64,000 bases of DNA, from assembly GCA_003864495.1 (NCBI GenBank), contig PEDN01001400.1, positions 1 to 64,000 of the forward strand. The letters run 5' to 3'. Shown piece by piece: positions 24,529 to 38,000 of this stretch (positions within the stretch are counted from its first letter, which is position 1; each line of letters begins with the position of its first letter). Source of the DNA: Nemopilema nomurai (taxonomy: Eukaryota; Cnidaria; Scyphozoa; Rhizostomeae; Rhizostomatidae). Made by a program: the position numbers and the translations under genes. Under the pieces are notes generated by a model. The model did not search any database. It was not told the DNA's origin and was given only the letters and a program-made list of their open reading frames with translations.

Positions 24529-25128
24529 ATGGTGTTGCATATTTTCAAAAAGTGTGTGACTTTTAAGAAGTTCATGGGAATTTCGGATTCTTATCCAGAT
24601 ACAACGAAACTGCCAATGATCAAGTACAGGGGCGTCTTTGCATCACCACTTCATAAAGATGAAGTCAACAGATATAGTGCTTACCGTAGGTGACTTCCTT
24701 CCAAAAGCAAATTTGAGAAAGAGTCTTCTTCTGCTGGTACTGTCTGTTTAGAAGACCCAACTAGCATCACAAAGTTTCAAAGAAATATATTATTGAAGAA
24801 GATCATGTAAGATCTTAACGTAAGCCAGGAACATTCAAGGTCTTACATAAACCATCTTTTGCGTCCTCGAAAGGCCAAGAGAATCCGTACAAGCCAAAGA
24901 AAGCAGGACAAAGCTGAAGTAAAGAACACGTCATAACCATACGGAGATTATGACTTAATAGAATTATCCGCATTTCCCGACACGTCAAAGAAACTATCGG
25001 TTAAAGAGCTCAAGAAAAATTTAAAAATAAAAAAAATAGATTTATGTATAAAATATATAAAAATATTCGGAAAAACCTTACATAATCAGTTAAAGGCCTT
25101 AAGAATGACAAAATTGCTAGGATCATAG
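24529..25128 (+). pseudogene. Decayed single-exon coding sequence with three in-frame stops
   Basis: One continuous frame from ATG 24529 to TAG 25126-25128 spans 200 codons and is interrupted only by TGA at 24691, TAA at 24808 and TAA at 24934; no frameshift is needed. The translated segments look protein-like: GISDSYPDTTKLPMIKYRG, then KSKFEKESSSAGTVCLEDP, then RPRKAKRIRTSQRKQDKAE, then KKLSVKELKKNLKIKKIDL. The last resembles the start of a SAP-type helix-extended-helix motif, which is a guess. Each stop is one C-to-T change away from Arg (CGA) or Gln (CAA). I do not recognise the family; a transposon-derived ORF is possible. Directly downstream lies the 12-bp minisatellite. Confidence 0.45.
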
Positions 25129-25215
25129 CACACATCCGATTCTCGTCTACTAGCAAAGGGGCGGTGTAACAGTATAGAAGTGTTTCTTTGTATAACCAGC
25201 TACAAGAGGAAACGA

Positions 25216-25715
25216 AGCAAGGAGATGATGAAGATGTTGATGAAGATGTTGATGAAGATGTTGATGAAGATGTTGATGAAGATGTTGATGAAGATGTTGA
25301 TGAAGATGTTGATGAAGATGTTGATGAAGATGTTGATGAAGATGTTGATGAAGATGTTGATGAAGATGTTGATGAAGATGTTGATGAAAATGTTGATGAA
25401 GATGTTGATGAAGATGTTGATGAAGATGTTGATGAAGATGTTGATGAAGATGTTGATGAAATGTTGATGAAATGTTGATGAAGATGTTGATGAAGATGTT
25501 GATGAAGATGTTGATGAAGATGTTGATGAAATGTTGATGAAATGTTGATGAAGATGTTGATGAAGATGTTGATGAAGATGTTGATGAAGATGTTGATGAA
25601 GATGTTGATGAAGATGTTGATGAAAATGTTGATGAAAATGTTGATGAAGATGTTGATGAAGATGTTGATGAAGATGTCAATGAAGTTGTCAATGAAGATG
25701 TTGATGAAGACTGGG
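25216..25715. repeat. 12-bp minisatellite (GATGTTGATGAA)n
   Basis: About 40 tandem copies of GATGTTGATGAA, with a few variants (an A for G, and 11-bp units missing one base in two similar blocks near 25458-25480 and 25527-25550). Because the unit is a multiple of three, it stays open in several frames on both strands (acidic DVDE, MLMK, or HQHL/SSTS reading), so long ORFs here are not evidence of a gene. Confidence 0.95.
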
Positions 25716-26844
25716 AAGATGATAGGGAAAACTAAGTACTCGCTGTTTTTAAAGTAACTCTGAGGATTAAGATTCCCCTGAAATGAGTCTTATGATAAGA
25801 TGCGCCAAATCTCGATCTCTAAGGCAGTGTATGCCGATGGCATTAAGGCTTCCTTACCTTAGATACATTAATACAAAAGCGAACCTTTATTTTGTCATAT
25901 TTTAAATCATTATTATCATTAAGGTATTATAGTGGTATTATGGGAGTAGGGAGAGTGGAACATTTTATATAGTTGCAAGGGGAAGTTGCTAATTTGTTCA
26001 TGATTTGTGGAAAGGGTGTTTGAAAAAGAAATGAGTAATAAAAATTCCCCCCTCACCCCCACATTTGCACACGATGGTGCATTTGGCCCCTCAAAAACCT
26101 TGCTCCACACGTTGCAATTTACAGTGATGTTCAATGTCAAGAAATTTACGAATGTTAGCTCGGAAAATTGAAACTGTACATTAAAAAGATATATCAGCCT
26201 TTTTCAATGCGGTATGGTGAATTTTTAACTTTTGAGCACTTGAGCTGCCGTTTCTTATAGAACAAATGCGCTTAATAAGCCTGCATTCTACGATTACGAA
26301 ATGCTTTTGACACTCAAAAACCGTCAACTTATCCCAAAATGGTAGAAATGGAGAAAAGATCAACACTTAAATTCTGTAACATTAGCACTTGAACTGACAG
26401 GTGATATTTGAACGAGACGAAAACTGTCAATTAGGCTTTTTAGATAGATGTGCCCTTCCTTATTGTGCTATCGTGTTTATATACGTAGGTACTGAACATT
26501 GCATTATATTTTTTCTGGATAATTGGCAACACGAACTGGCACTTTGTTTTAGCTGTTACCCCAATGTGCCCCCCCCCCCTACTGTTTCCAGCCTCCCTAC
26601 GCAAGTTACACCCTTAACCCGATGAAATTTTCTAATAAATATTAAGCATGCTAGCTTTAGATTAATAGGAGTCGGGATCTCAAAGCATGAAATTTAATTC
26701 CAGGCATTATGCAAAGAGAAATTGACACTAGAGCAAGAGCATCGTCCTTGAGTCCAGACAAAGACTGTCCCGCGTTTTGCGCGCGGTTTTCGTACCTGTA
26801 GATGACCTTGCTGAATTTGGTGTCCCTCTTTCGAATCAGGTAAA
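25716..26844. other. IDH2 upstream region
   Basis: No coding exon supported. The last 100 bases before the IDH2 start contain a CpG-bearing block (tttgcgcgcgg near 26775) typical of a housekeeping promoter. No clear TATA box was identified. Confidence 0.4.
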
Positions 26845-29800
26845 ATGGCGCTAAGGACAATCACCAGAGGGCTTCGCGGTGCTTCTAAAGTACCCAGATT
26901 TCTTCAAGATCAAAATGCAGTTGTTAACCAAATAGCCCCGGCTGTAAATGCAGGACTACTGAAAAGAGAATGTAAGACGAATTCATATGTCTTTTTCTTT
27001 ATTTGATACGTTTGTGGCCTATAATTTTTCCTGTCGCGCATGTGATCTTGGAATGATTTGAAGTTTTTTTGGAAATGGTTTAGTCAGCAACCGTTCGGTG
27101 AAACTTGGGCAACTGGGCCATAATCTGTTTATAGGAGAGTTTAGGTGTTAATTTAGGCAATGTAGGTATTTCTGCAAATTCTCATCACAGACACTTGTGT
27201 TCTACCAATTTTTAAACCAATTCAGCAGTTGGTTCCTAATGCTTGTTCACCTGTTTTCATTGAACGCGTGTGCAATTGTTGCGACCGGTGTTGCACATGT
27301 CTAGGCCACTGGTTTTGTCAAAAGCATAACATATGATGCACCTGGTTTGCCTTTAGGGGGGAAAAAGGAAAGAAAGGAAAAATATCAAGTTACCATATTT
27401 GTTTGGGTCTTGAACTTCATGCTAGTTGCAATGTACATGTACATTTTTTGTTTTCTTTCATTAAAATACATCCCAATGTATGGGCCACTTGCACGTGTGT
27501 TTCCAGACATGTTTTCCATAATTTTGGACGAAGGTTGATCTTGGAAAGTGCAATTCTGGAAGTTTGAATTTTGCCACATTTCTGCAAATTTTGTTGCTGT
27601 TAACCAGGTCTCTCGTGGTTTTGTAGATAACAAATTCAATATTAGAAGAGTAGCATACTGCCAGCTCCTAAATTTTTTACAGAAGCTGCAAATAAAATGC
27701 ATTACTGACTTGGTCTTGTTTTGTGTATTTTACATGACTATTATAAAAATATTGAATTGGGTTGAACTATGGTATGGATAGTATTTTTCAAGAAATTAAT
27801 GTGAAATATATATATAGTATATAACAATTATGCTCAGAATTGTGGTGCTTCATGAAAATGAAATCAAACATGCACACAACATTTCATTCATTTAAGTAAG
27901 AATGATAAGTTTTTATAATGATTTTTTATATTTCGACAGACAGCAATGGTGGGAAAATCAAAGTTGATAAACCAATTGTTGAGATTGATGGTGATGAAAT
28001 GACTAGAATTATATGGGAAAGAATCAAAGAAAAGGTGAGTTTCATGTTGGCAGACCATTATTTTTCTGTTACATAGTGCTTTTCTATATCTATATATTTA
28101 TATATGTCATTATATAATATTTGTTTTTCATTATCTATGCACATCTCCATTAAATGTATCATATACATATTAATTGCTTTTTTGTAAATAATACTTGTTT
28201 ACTCAGATAAAAGAATCAGCATTTGTGTCTCTTCTACTTCATTTGCTAGCTGCAAATTGTGGTAATGATTCTCCAACTTTATAGTCTCTTTGTCTTGCTC
28301 AAACAAGTCTGTGTGTCAAATTGTCTTTTTCAAATGTCAAGAATAATAGTTTACTTCATTGATTATAGCTGGATAATCCAACCTTATGGGTTTCTTAGTG
28401 GAGGTGAAATTTCCTATTGATCTGTGAATAGTGTTGCAGGAAGAACAAATGAACAAAGCTAAAGTATATACATAATTAGGCATTTAATTTGCTTTACTGA
28501 AAGTTTTATTTAGACCTTGTGAAAGTCTCACACTTTTTCTACTCTGAAAATTTTTTTATAATAGTCAAACTTCAGTAGAGGAATATAGCTCTTTTGCATC
28601 AAAGGGCTCTATGGCAGTCAGTTTAATGGCCTATGTAAACAGCTCAATCTCCAATTTGGACTCTATGAAACCATCACTGTCATAACATATCTATATTTTA
28701 TAGCTATAGTGCTGAATCTTTATGTAATGCCAGGATTGGGCATTGCTACAGCATCAACAACTTTTTCAGAGTGACTATAAAATCAGCATGACCTTAAATT
28801 CATGTCAAAACTAAGTCTGTTGCTTCTAGCCACATGTAACAGTTTTTGTGAATCTCAAATGAACTGTTTTTGTTGCTTTGGGCTAGAAATGAGGTTTCCG
28901 TTAAGAAAATGCTCTATCACCTGTTTTATATTGGTCCTATGTCCTAAAAGGGATTGTGGATTATTTTTTGAAGTAGCCACCTGTTGTTGATAAGGACAAT
29001 TTGGCAAGAGTCTTATGTAGTATTATTCTAGGCCTTATTGTATTTCATAGTTTTTTGTAAAGGCAGAGATTAATGCTATCATTTACTGCAATCCATTGTC
29101 TTGTGAATCCATATTTGTACTTTTGGCTCTCACTACTCTCTTCCAAGTCTAAGTCTCTTAAGAGTAATAGAATGGCTTCATGAAAAAGGTCAATGATTAT
29201 CTTGGCATTATACAGATTTCGTCCCAAGCTATGCCTTAATCTTGAATCCATCTTTGAAAATGTGAAGCAGACTGTTGCTTAGCTGCCTATTAACAGTTGC
29301 TCTATAATCGCACCAAATGGCATTTGTCGGAATTGACATCAGTCGACTAGACGAGGCTATAAGATACTATGGTGACGTGGAATGCGTCTTGCGTGTTTGA
29401 AGTCATCTGTTGTTATTGACCATTGAAGGGATAATTGGAAAAGTTATCTTAAAAGCAGTGAATGTTTAATTACTGATCAAAACAGTTACCGAAGTCTTTT
29501 ATTACCCGTTATCTTATGACTTTCGAGGCTTCTTAATAGTGACGTCATGATGGAAGTGCCCGGGGAACATTGTAACGTGACACCCCTCAAACGAGTCCAA
29601 AGGGTCTTTATTTAAGGGATTAGGTAACAGTAAGGCTGGCTGATTTTACCAACCTTCAACTTTCTCGTAAGAATTTTTTCCGCTTGTCATACTACTTTGA
29701 GTCACCCTGTGTTTATTTTTCAAATTTTGTTGACCATGAAAACACCCAGTAGTCAGAAAGCAGTGCAAGTCTTAGTGTTCTTTATAGGTGCAACGTCAGC

Positions 29801-32800
29801 GATATTTCTTGTATTTGGTCCCGGTTTTCAAATGTGAACACTTTTAAAGGAATAAGATGTAACAGGATATTTTTGTAAATATATCCCCTTTGGTTGTATG
29901 TTAACATAACACACCTCCAATACGTCTGTATCTCCTCCCGTTAATGATGTATACGCTGATTTGTGTTCGTGTGTCACCACCGTTTGGCATACCTCCCAGC
30001 CATTGCTGTACATTCTTCTTTCCTTTGACAAATTGCAGCACGATTAATCTTTCAATGTAACTGATAGAGCTTAAACTGTTCGACGTGCTGATATAAACAT
30101 TCTCACTGTTCCCCTGGCAGCTCATATTCCCATTTCTCGATTTGGAATGCAAGTACTTCGATCTCGGCTTGCCGTACCGCGATGAAACGGACGACCAAGT
30201 CACCATCGATGCGGCTGAAGCGATGAAGGAGTACAACGTGGGGATCAAGTGTGCGACAATCACCCCGGACGAGGCGAGGGTCAAGGAGTTCAACCTGAAA
30301 AAGATGTGGCGCAGCCCGAATGGAACTCTTAGGAACATTTTAGGTGGTACCGTTTTTCGGGAGCCAATCATTTGCAAATCAATTCCGCGTCTAGTGCCAG
30401 GATGGGAGATGCCAATTGTCATCGGCCGTCATGCGTTTGGCGATCAGGCAAGTGTCCCACCCGGCTCTTCACTTGGTGGTTGACATCACCTCAGCTTCTA
30501 GCTTTTAGGCTTTCCCATGGAGTTCTACATTGTCCCTTTTTGCCTGTTATGCGAAATTTATAAATTTAAGTTAATGGAGAGCGCCACTTCGTAGTTTCAA
30601 TATGGTGGACGTTTAGGCTTTGAATCCTTGCGAGTTTTATTTCTTGTCGCCGGATATACAATAAAAGGTTGCCATGTTTTTTTTCCAAATTCAACCCTGC
30701 GTCTTTAGTTTTGTCGGAGGTTTTAGTCAGATTTCAGTTTTGGTGGTCGCCGTAATAGACATGGGAAGATAACGAATTTGATGACGAGGACATGGAAATA
30801 TGTTTTCTTATTTTAATCACCAATGCCTGATCCCTCTCTTCTGTAAGTGTATTTCTTTGCAGCAAAACTGCAGTGTGCTTTATTTCGTCTTATGTGAATC
30901 CCTTTCTCTTTTAGTATCGTGCGACTGACCTTGTCGTTAGCGGTCCAGGGAATTTCAGTCTGACTTTTACACCAGCCGATGGTGGTAACAGCACATCAGT
31001 GAGCGTTTTCGATTTCAAGGAAAGTGGCGGTGTCATTCTTGGAATGTATAATACGGACGAGGTAATACCTCTTTGTCTGTGATTTTGATGTTTCCATGCT
31101 TGAATTATTCGCTTTTCAGGTGTAGTCTGGCTTTTATGTCAACTGACAATGAAGTTCGTAGTGAAGTTAGTTAGCATCAGATTCATTTTGGAATTTAAAG
31201 AGTAAATGATTTTCCTTGTATTTCTAGTCGATTAGAGACTTTGCGCATAGTTGTTTCAACTATGCCCTTTCGAAACAATGGCCTCTCTACATGAGCACAA
31301 AGAACACCATTTTGAAGCGATATGATGGCAGATTCAAAGACATTTTTCAAGAGATTTATGAAGAGTAAGTTCATGCTTTTGCAAAAAGATCAAGATTTGA
31401 TTTAAGCAGCGGAGCATCGATCTTCCTTGAGAGGGAGAAACTGTTTTTTTGTGGAAAGCTTTCTGAGTTCCTTGCTGAGCTTCGACTTTCGGCTCGTGTG
31501 TTTCCCAAGGCTTGTTGAAATGGCTGAAAATGCGTATGATAATGTTTGCAAAAATCCACAGGATGGCTTCGTGGGACGAATACAAGTCTTTATATTTCTG
31601 AATTTACTTTTCGTATCAGATGTATTGTTCCTGTTGATGGTACTTACCCTAGTTGTTTATAGCTCTAATTAGTGCCTAGAAAATTGTATACTACTGCTTA
31701 CAAAGGCATATTGTATAGAAAAATTTCACTTAAACAACAGGGATGACAAAGGTGTTTGATGTGTTTGACAGTGTTTGACAAAGGTGTTTGATGTACACGG
31801 AGAAGCAAAGAGTCTGTTGTCCTTTTGAAGTTTCCTTTTTGGTAATCTTTGGTCCATTTCCATGCATGCACTTTATGGTTTATCCTTCATACGTTTGTCT
31901 TATAGGAGCTACAAATCGAAGTTCGAAGCTCTCCAGATTTGGTATGAGCATAGACTGATTGACGATATGGTGAGTGTTTCATGATGTCTGACGATTGTCA
32001 CATGGCGCAGGCGCTAGCTAACTTTTTCATTGCTACACGTGCACTGAAATCCGTTGCGTTGTGATGGGCTGGCCTATTGGACTCCGCTGAAAAAGTTCCA
32101 TTCTCGCGGCGGAATATTTGATATTTGCTCAGTTTACGTTTAAAACCCAGTATAAAACCCATTAATTCTGCGTTTGTTTTTAAGTCCGCAAATCTCATCA
32201 CCTGTTGTTCTTAGGATGGTGGTAGTACGATAGAAGTTGGCAATTGAACCAATTTTGATTGATCGATCAAGCATCTGTTTAAAAGTGAATCGATATGAAA
32301 ATTCGTAGAGAAACGTGCATTAAATGTATACAATAGAACCTTGGGGTTATGCTGTTTAAATACTGCTGAAGCAGAGTTGATTAAAGTGAATGAGTGTCAT
32401 TTGAAAAAAATAGCGGTGCCTCAATACTAATAATTTGGACCTATGTCGTTAAACCCTCCAGAAGAAAAGATGTCATTTGTTGTTGTGAAGTCGCATTCGA
32501 ATGATAGATTTCATGAAATAGCTGAAAGGGCAGTGCGGATTTTATGCAGAGGCACTGAATAATGTGATGTGTGACCTTTAATGCACCATTACGTGTTGCC
32601 AATTCACCTGAGAAATCTTCGGTTATTTATTACAGAGATTAATTAAGCCACAAAGAGTTTATATCGATGTTTTATGGATGGTTTTTTGCCAATGAAAAAC
32701 GTGCTATGGCAAAAGCAATGCACTATTACTTGCCGAGGGCAAATACCACTTTTCACAAAGTCATGCAGTTATTTGGAATTAACCCTTGGCACACATTGCC

Positions 32801-34703
32801 ATCAGCTTAATGCCTTCAAGAAGCGCAGGAATATTTGGATTACATAGAAATAAAGTTGGTCTCTGTATACCATAGACTGCACAGCCCAGCTTTGTTTAGA
32901 TACTTTCAATAAGTGTGTATGATCGAATTGTTTTACGGGGTGTTTTTGTAGCTATATCAAGTAAATTGTATTGTTGTATTATTGCCTGAAGACATAATCG
33001 CGAAAAGCATGATTTTTACCTATTATGGTAGAATCTGTTTAGCCGTTTGTTAGAAATCTATCTCCCCCATTGTATGTGAATCTACCTTGGATGCAACTGC
33101 ACTTTCATTTGTTTTGATCCTTTCCCTTTGTAGGTTGCCTATGCCCTAAAGTCGAGCGGAGGCTTCGTCTGGGCCTGCAAGAACTACGATGGCGACGTGC
33201 AGTCAGACACATTGGCACAGGGTTTCGGCTCCTTGGGCCTAATGTCCAGTGTTTTGATTTCGCCTGATGGGAAGACGGTTGAAGCAGAGGCTGCCCACGG
33301 CACTGTAACGAGGCATTACCGGGAACACCAGAAGGTATTATTCTACCTCGGCTATAGATGCTCGGTGCAATCATTTTTATATACATCACAGTTTGGCTGA
33401 ATTATGTCTATAACACACCACGCTTGTGCCTGCCTGTACAACCTTTGTTTAATTTTGAGTGCTGGTTAGCCAGAATATTTAAATAGTATTGATAATGCTT
33501 TTTTAAGCTTAGAGGGTTGGAAATTAGGGACGACGCAAATAAAGTAGAACGGATGTGTAGTATCTACGAATGCAGATTGTCTTTTGAGCAGCAAGTGTGT
33601 GTGGATAGTTCATATTTTATGTCCACTAAACTTTTGCGTCTCAAATCTGAAAACTCTATCAAAGAATGTTGAAGTACTAAAGTATGAACATGGCTGACAG
33701 TGTATGACTTGCCTAATAATTTTTGTCACCATTGGTTTGCAAAAAACATCAGAGCAGCTTTTGTAAGTTTACTTTGACGAGTGAACAATAATTCTTCCAA
33801 GTAGCTCTCGAGTCTGAGCATGTCAGATTTCATAGCGCAGTATGTGTTGCATGCCCTTGTGTTTTTGTAGGGAAGGGAAACAAGCACAAACCCCATTGCT
33901 AGCATCTATGCCTGGACCCGAGGCCTCCTCCACAGAGCCAAGCTTGATGGCAACAAGGACCTCACCGTCTTTTGCAATGCGTTGGAACAGGCCTGTGTGG
34001 ACACAGTAGATGATGGAATTCGCACCAAAGATCTTGCTGGTTGCATTTATGGCTTGCCAAAGTGAGTTTATTACGAATTTAGCTGGCCTCATTTCACGAT
34101 TACGCCCTGCAAGATAATTGGCGTTATCTTATTGTCTTAGAAAAATCTATTCTCTGAATGAATGTTTTCGGTAGATTAATGTAAGGCCATGACTAGTTCA
34201 GAAAACAAACAGGAAAAGAAGAGCTCAACCACACCGGAAGATTTTTGTCACTGGCACAAGTGTGTGCTGGCACAAGTGTGTGTTGGCTAAGTAAGCCCAC
34301 TTGTCACTAGCTGTATATCCTTTAAACCATGACTGATCTGCTGTCATCAAAGTTGTACTGTATGTCACGTGAGACGAACAGGTGGAGTATGGGAAGCTTC
34401 TCCGGTATCTCCACAGCCTATTCAGCCTTCGCCCAAATCTTACTGTAAGGTGTTCAAATTACGCCAATGAAATTAATCGTACGTTAGATTGATAAGTGAT
34501 ACGGTGATTTATCGAGATGATCAAAAGTGTGCCGTATCTCCATTTATTGCTGCTAAAGATGTGTATTACCTTAAGCCGTTGTTACGGAGCTAATGCAGGG
34601 TCGATTTTGTTTCAGTGTGAAAAGGGAACACTACGTACTTACTGACGAATATTTGGATGCCGTTCGCTCCAAGCTACTGGAATTATGGTCACCTCCCCAA
34701 TAA
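26845..34703 (+). CDS. IDH2: NADP+-dependent isocitrate dehydrogenase, mitochondrial (complete, 9 exons)
   Basis: Oxidises isocitrate to 2-oxoglutarate and CO2 with reduction of NADP+. Exons: 26845-26971, 27940-28034, 30121-30447, 30915-31061, 31228-31364, 31906-31969, 33134-33334, 33871-34061 and 34616-34703; all phases agree and give 458 residues (human IDH2 has 452). The first about 43 residues are Arg-rich with few acidic residues and end LLKREY before [20 protein letters not shown], as expected for a mitochondrial presequence. Family signatures present: [12 protein letters not shown], the substrate-binding NGTLRN and [35 protein letters not shown] with metal-binding Asp, [19 protein letters not shown], and [19 protein letters not shown] for NADP+. 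REHQKGR favours the mitochondrial over the cytosolic paralogue. The third intron (after GDQ) starts GCAAGT, a GC-AG intron. The stop codon is followed directly by a satellite region. Confidence 0.97.
30448..30914 (+). other. GC-AG intron of IDH2
   Basis: The exon ends GGC GAT CAG and continues GCAAGTGTCC; the next exon opens after tctcttttag with TATCGTGCG. Only this boundary gives the conserved GDQ-YRATD peptide, and no GT donor nearby keeps the frame. CAG|GCAAGT is the consensus for GC donors. Confidence 0.9.
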
Positions 34704-35036
34704 AGAAAATGGACGCTCCTCCTTAAATACGTGCCCCTACAAGCACACTGAACTTTGACCATATGCCTTGAATGATTTTTCTATTAGCGAGTGAACAAAT
34801 TAAGTATGGTATAAAATTTGCATTGTAATTTCCGTCGCATTGGGATGCATTTTTAAGCAAATGTCGAAATTAACTAGCTGTCTTGCTATGTTCGTTTTCG
34901 TTTTCTATTTTCTTTTTTTCCAAAGTTTTCATCCAAAAATTATATCAATCAATAAGCTCCAAACAATAATAACTATTTCAGAACCCCCTAAAACATATCT
35001 AAGGAGTGAGTTTTGGAAATATGGAACGCAGTTTTG

Positions 35037-38000
35037 AAGAAAACGAGTATCATGATTGTTGGTAAAAAAGCAAGGTTGAAGTCTTGCCAAAATGGCGATC
35101 CATCAGTGGACATTTTTTGTTACCAAATCGCCTGCCAACTACCTAAATGCCATAAGAATGATCTAAAAACATGTCTTAGGTGTCTGGATTTCATATATGG
35201 AAAGGGGTTCTGGAGAATTCGCGCATCATTATTATCGGTCAAGCAAGGCTATAGCCTTGGAAAAATGGTGGTTTTTGAGTGGAAATTTTTTTTTTCCAAA
35301 TCGGCTGCCAACTACCTAAATGTGATAAGAATGATCTAAAAACATGTCTTAGGTGTCTGGATTTCATATATGGAAAGGGGTTCTGGAGAATTTGCGCATC
35401 ACGATTATCGGTCCAAAAGCAAGGCTATAGCCTTGGAAAAATGGTGGTTTTTGAGTGGAAATTTTTTGTTTCAAAATCGGCTGCCAACTACCTAAATGTG
35501 ATAAGAATGATCTTAAACCATGTCTTATGTGTCTGGATTTCATATATGGAAAGGGGTTTTGGAGAATTTGCGCATCACGATTATCGGTCAAAAAGCAAGG
35601 CTATAGCCTTGGAAAAATGGTGGTTTTTGAGTGGAAATTTTTTGTTTCAAAATCGGCTGCCAACTACCTAAATGTGATAAGAATGATCTAAAATCATGTC
35701 TTAGGTGTCTGGATTTCATATATGGAAAGGGGTTTTGGAGAATTTGCGCATCACGATTATCAGTCCAAAAGCAAGGCTATAGCCTTGGAAAAATGGTGGT
35801 TTTTGAGCGGAAATTTTTTGTTTCCAAATCGGCTGCCAGCTACCTAAATGTGATAAGAATGATCTTAAAACATGTCTTAGGTGTCTGATTTCATATATGG
35901 AAAGGGGTTTTGGAGAATTTGCGCATCACGATTATCGGTCAAAAAGCAAGGCTATAGCCTTGGAAAAATGGTGGTTTTTGAGTGGAAATTTTTTTGTTTC
36001 AAATCGGCTGCCAGCTACCTAAATGTGATAAGAATGATCTAAAACATGTCTTAGGTGTTGATTTCATATATGGAAAGGGGTTTGGAGAATTTGCGCATCA
36101 CGATTATCGGTCAAAAGCAAGGCTATAGCCTTGGAAAAATGGTGGTTTTTGAGGAAATTTTTTGTTTCCAAATCGGCTGCCACTACCTAAATGTGATAAG
36201 AATGATCTTAAACATGTCTTAGGTGTCTGGATTTCATAATGGAAAGGGGTTTTGGAGAATTGCGCATCACGATTATCGGTCAAAAGCAAGCTATAGCCTT
36301 GGAAAAATGGTGGTTTTTGAGTGGAAATTTTTTTGTTTCCAAATCGGCTGCCACTACCTAAATGTGATAAGAATGATCTAAAACATGTCTTAGGTGTCTG
36401 GATTTCATATATGGAAAGGGGTTTTGGAGAATTTGCGCATCACGATTATCGGTCAAAAAGCAAGGCTATAGCCTTGGAAAATGGTGGTTTTTGAGTGGAA
36501 ATTTTTTTGTTTCAAAATCGGCTGCCAGCTACCTAAATGTGATAAGAATGATCTTAAAGCATGTCTTATGTGTCTGGATTCCATATATGGAAAGGGGTTT
36601 TGGAGAATTGGCGCATCACGATTATCGGTCAAAAGCAAGGCTATAGCCTTGGAAAAATGGTGGTTTTTGAGTGGAAATTTTTTGTTTCAAAATCGGCTGC
36701 CAACTACCTAAATGTGATAAGAATGATCTTAAAGCATGTCTTATGTGTCTGGATTCCATATATGGAAAGGGGTTTTGGAGAATTGCGCATCACGATTATC
36801 GGTCCAAAAGCAAGGCTATAGCCTTGGAAAAATGGTTTTTTGAGTGGAAATTTTTTGTTTCAAATCGGCTGCCAACTACCTAAATGTGATAAGAATGATC
36901 TTAAAACATGTCTTAGGTGTCTGGATTTCATATATGGAAAGGGGTTTTGGAGAATTGCGCATCACGATTATCGGTCAAAAAGCAAGGCTATAGCCTTGGA
37001 AAAATGGTGGTTTTTGAGTGGAAATTTTTTGTTTCAAAATCGGCTGCCAACTACCTAAATGTGATAAGAATGATCTTAAAGCATGTCTTAGGTGTCTGGA
37101 TTTCATATATGGAAAGGGGTTTGGAGAATTTGCGCATCACGATTATCGGTCAAAACAAGGCTATAGCCTTGGAAAAATGGTGGTTTTTGAGTGGAAATTT
37201 TTTGTTTCAAAATCGGCTGCCAACTACCTAAATGCAATAAGAATGATCTTAAAGCATGTCTTAGGTGTCTGGATTTCATATATGGAAAGGGGTTTTGGAG
37301 AATTTGCGCATCACGATTATCGGTCAAAAAGCAAGGCTATAGCCTTGGAAAAATGGTGGTTTTTGAGTGGAAATTTTTTGTTTCAAAATCGGCTGCCAAC
37401 TACCTAAATGTGATAAGAATGATCTTAAAGCATGTCTTATGTGTCTGGATTCCATATATGGAAAGGGGTTTTGGAGAATTGGCGCATCACGATTATCGAT
37501 CCAAAAGCAAGGCTATAGCCTTGGAAAAATGGTGGTTTTTGAGTGGAAATTTTTGTTTCAAAATCGGCTGCCAACTACCTAAATGTGATGAGAATGATCT
37601 TAAAGCATGTCTTATGTGTCTGGATTTCATATATGGAAAGGGGTTTGGAGAATTGCGCATCACGATTATCGGTCAAAAGCAAGGCTATAGCCTTGGAAAA
37701 ATGGTGGTTTTTGAGTGGAAATTTTTTGTTTCAAAATCGGCTGCCAACTACCTAAATGTGATAAGAATGATCTTAAAGCATGTCTTATGTGTCTGGAATA
37801 TATGGAAAGGGGTTTTGGAGAATTGCGCATCACGATTATCCAAAAGCAAGGCTATAGCCTTGGAAAAATGGTGGTTTTTGAGTGGAAATTTTTTGTTTCA
37901 AAATCGGCTGCCAACTACCTAAATGTGATAAGAATGATCTTAAAGCATGTCTTATGTGTCTGGATTTCATATATGGAAAGGGGTTTTGGAGAATTGGCGC

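Noticed and set aside
25150..25757. ORFs of MLMK, DVDE, SSTS and HQHL repeats on both strands
   Set aside because: Direct consequence of a 12-bp repeat with no stop in several frames.
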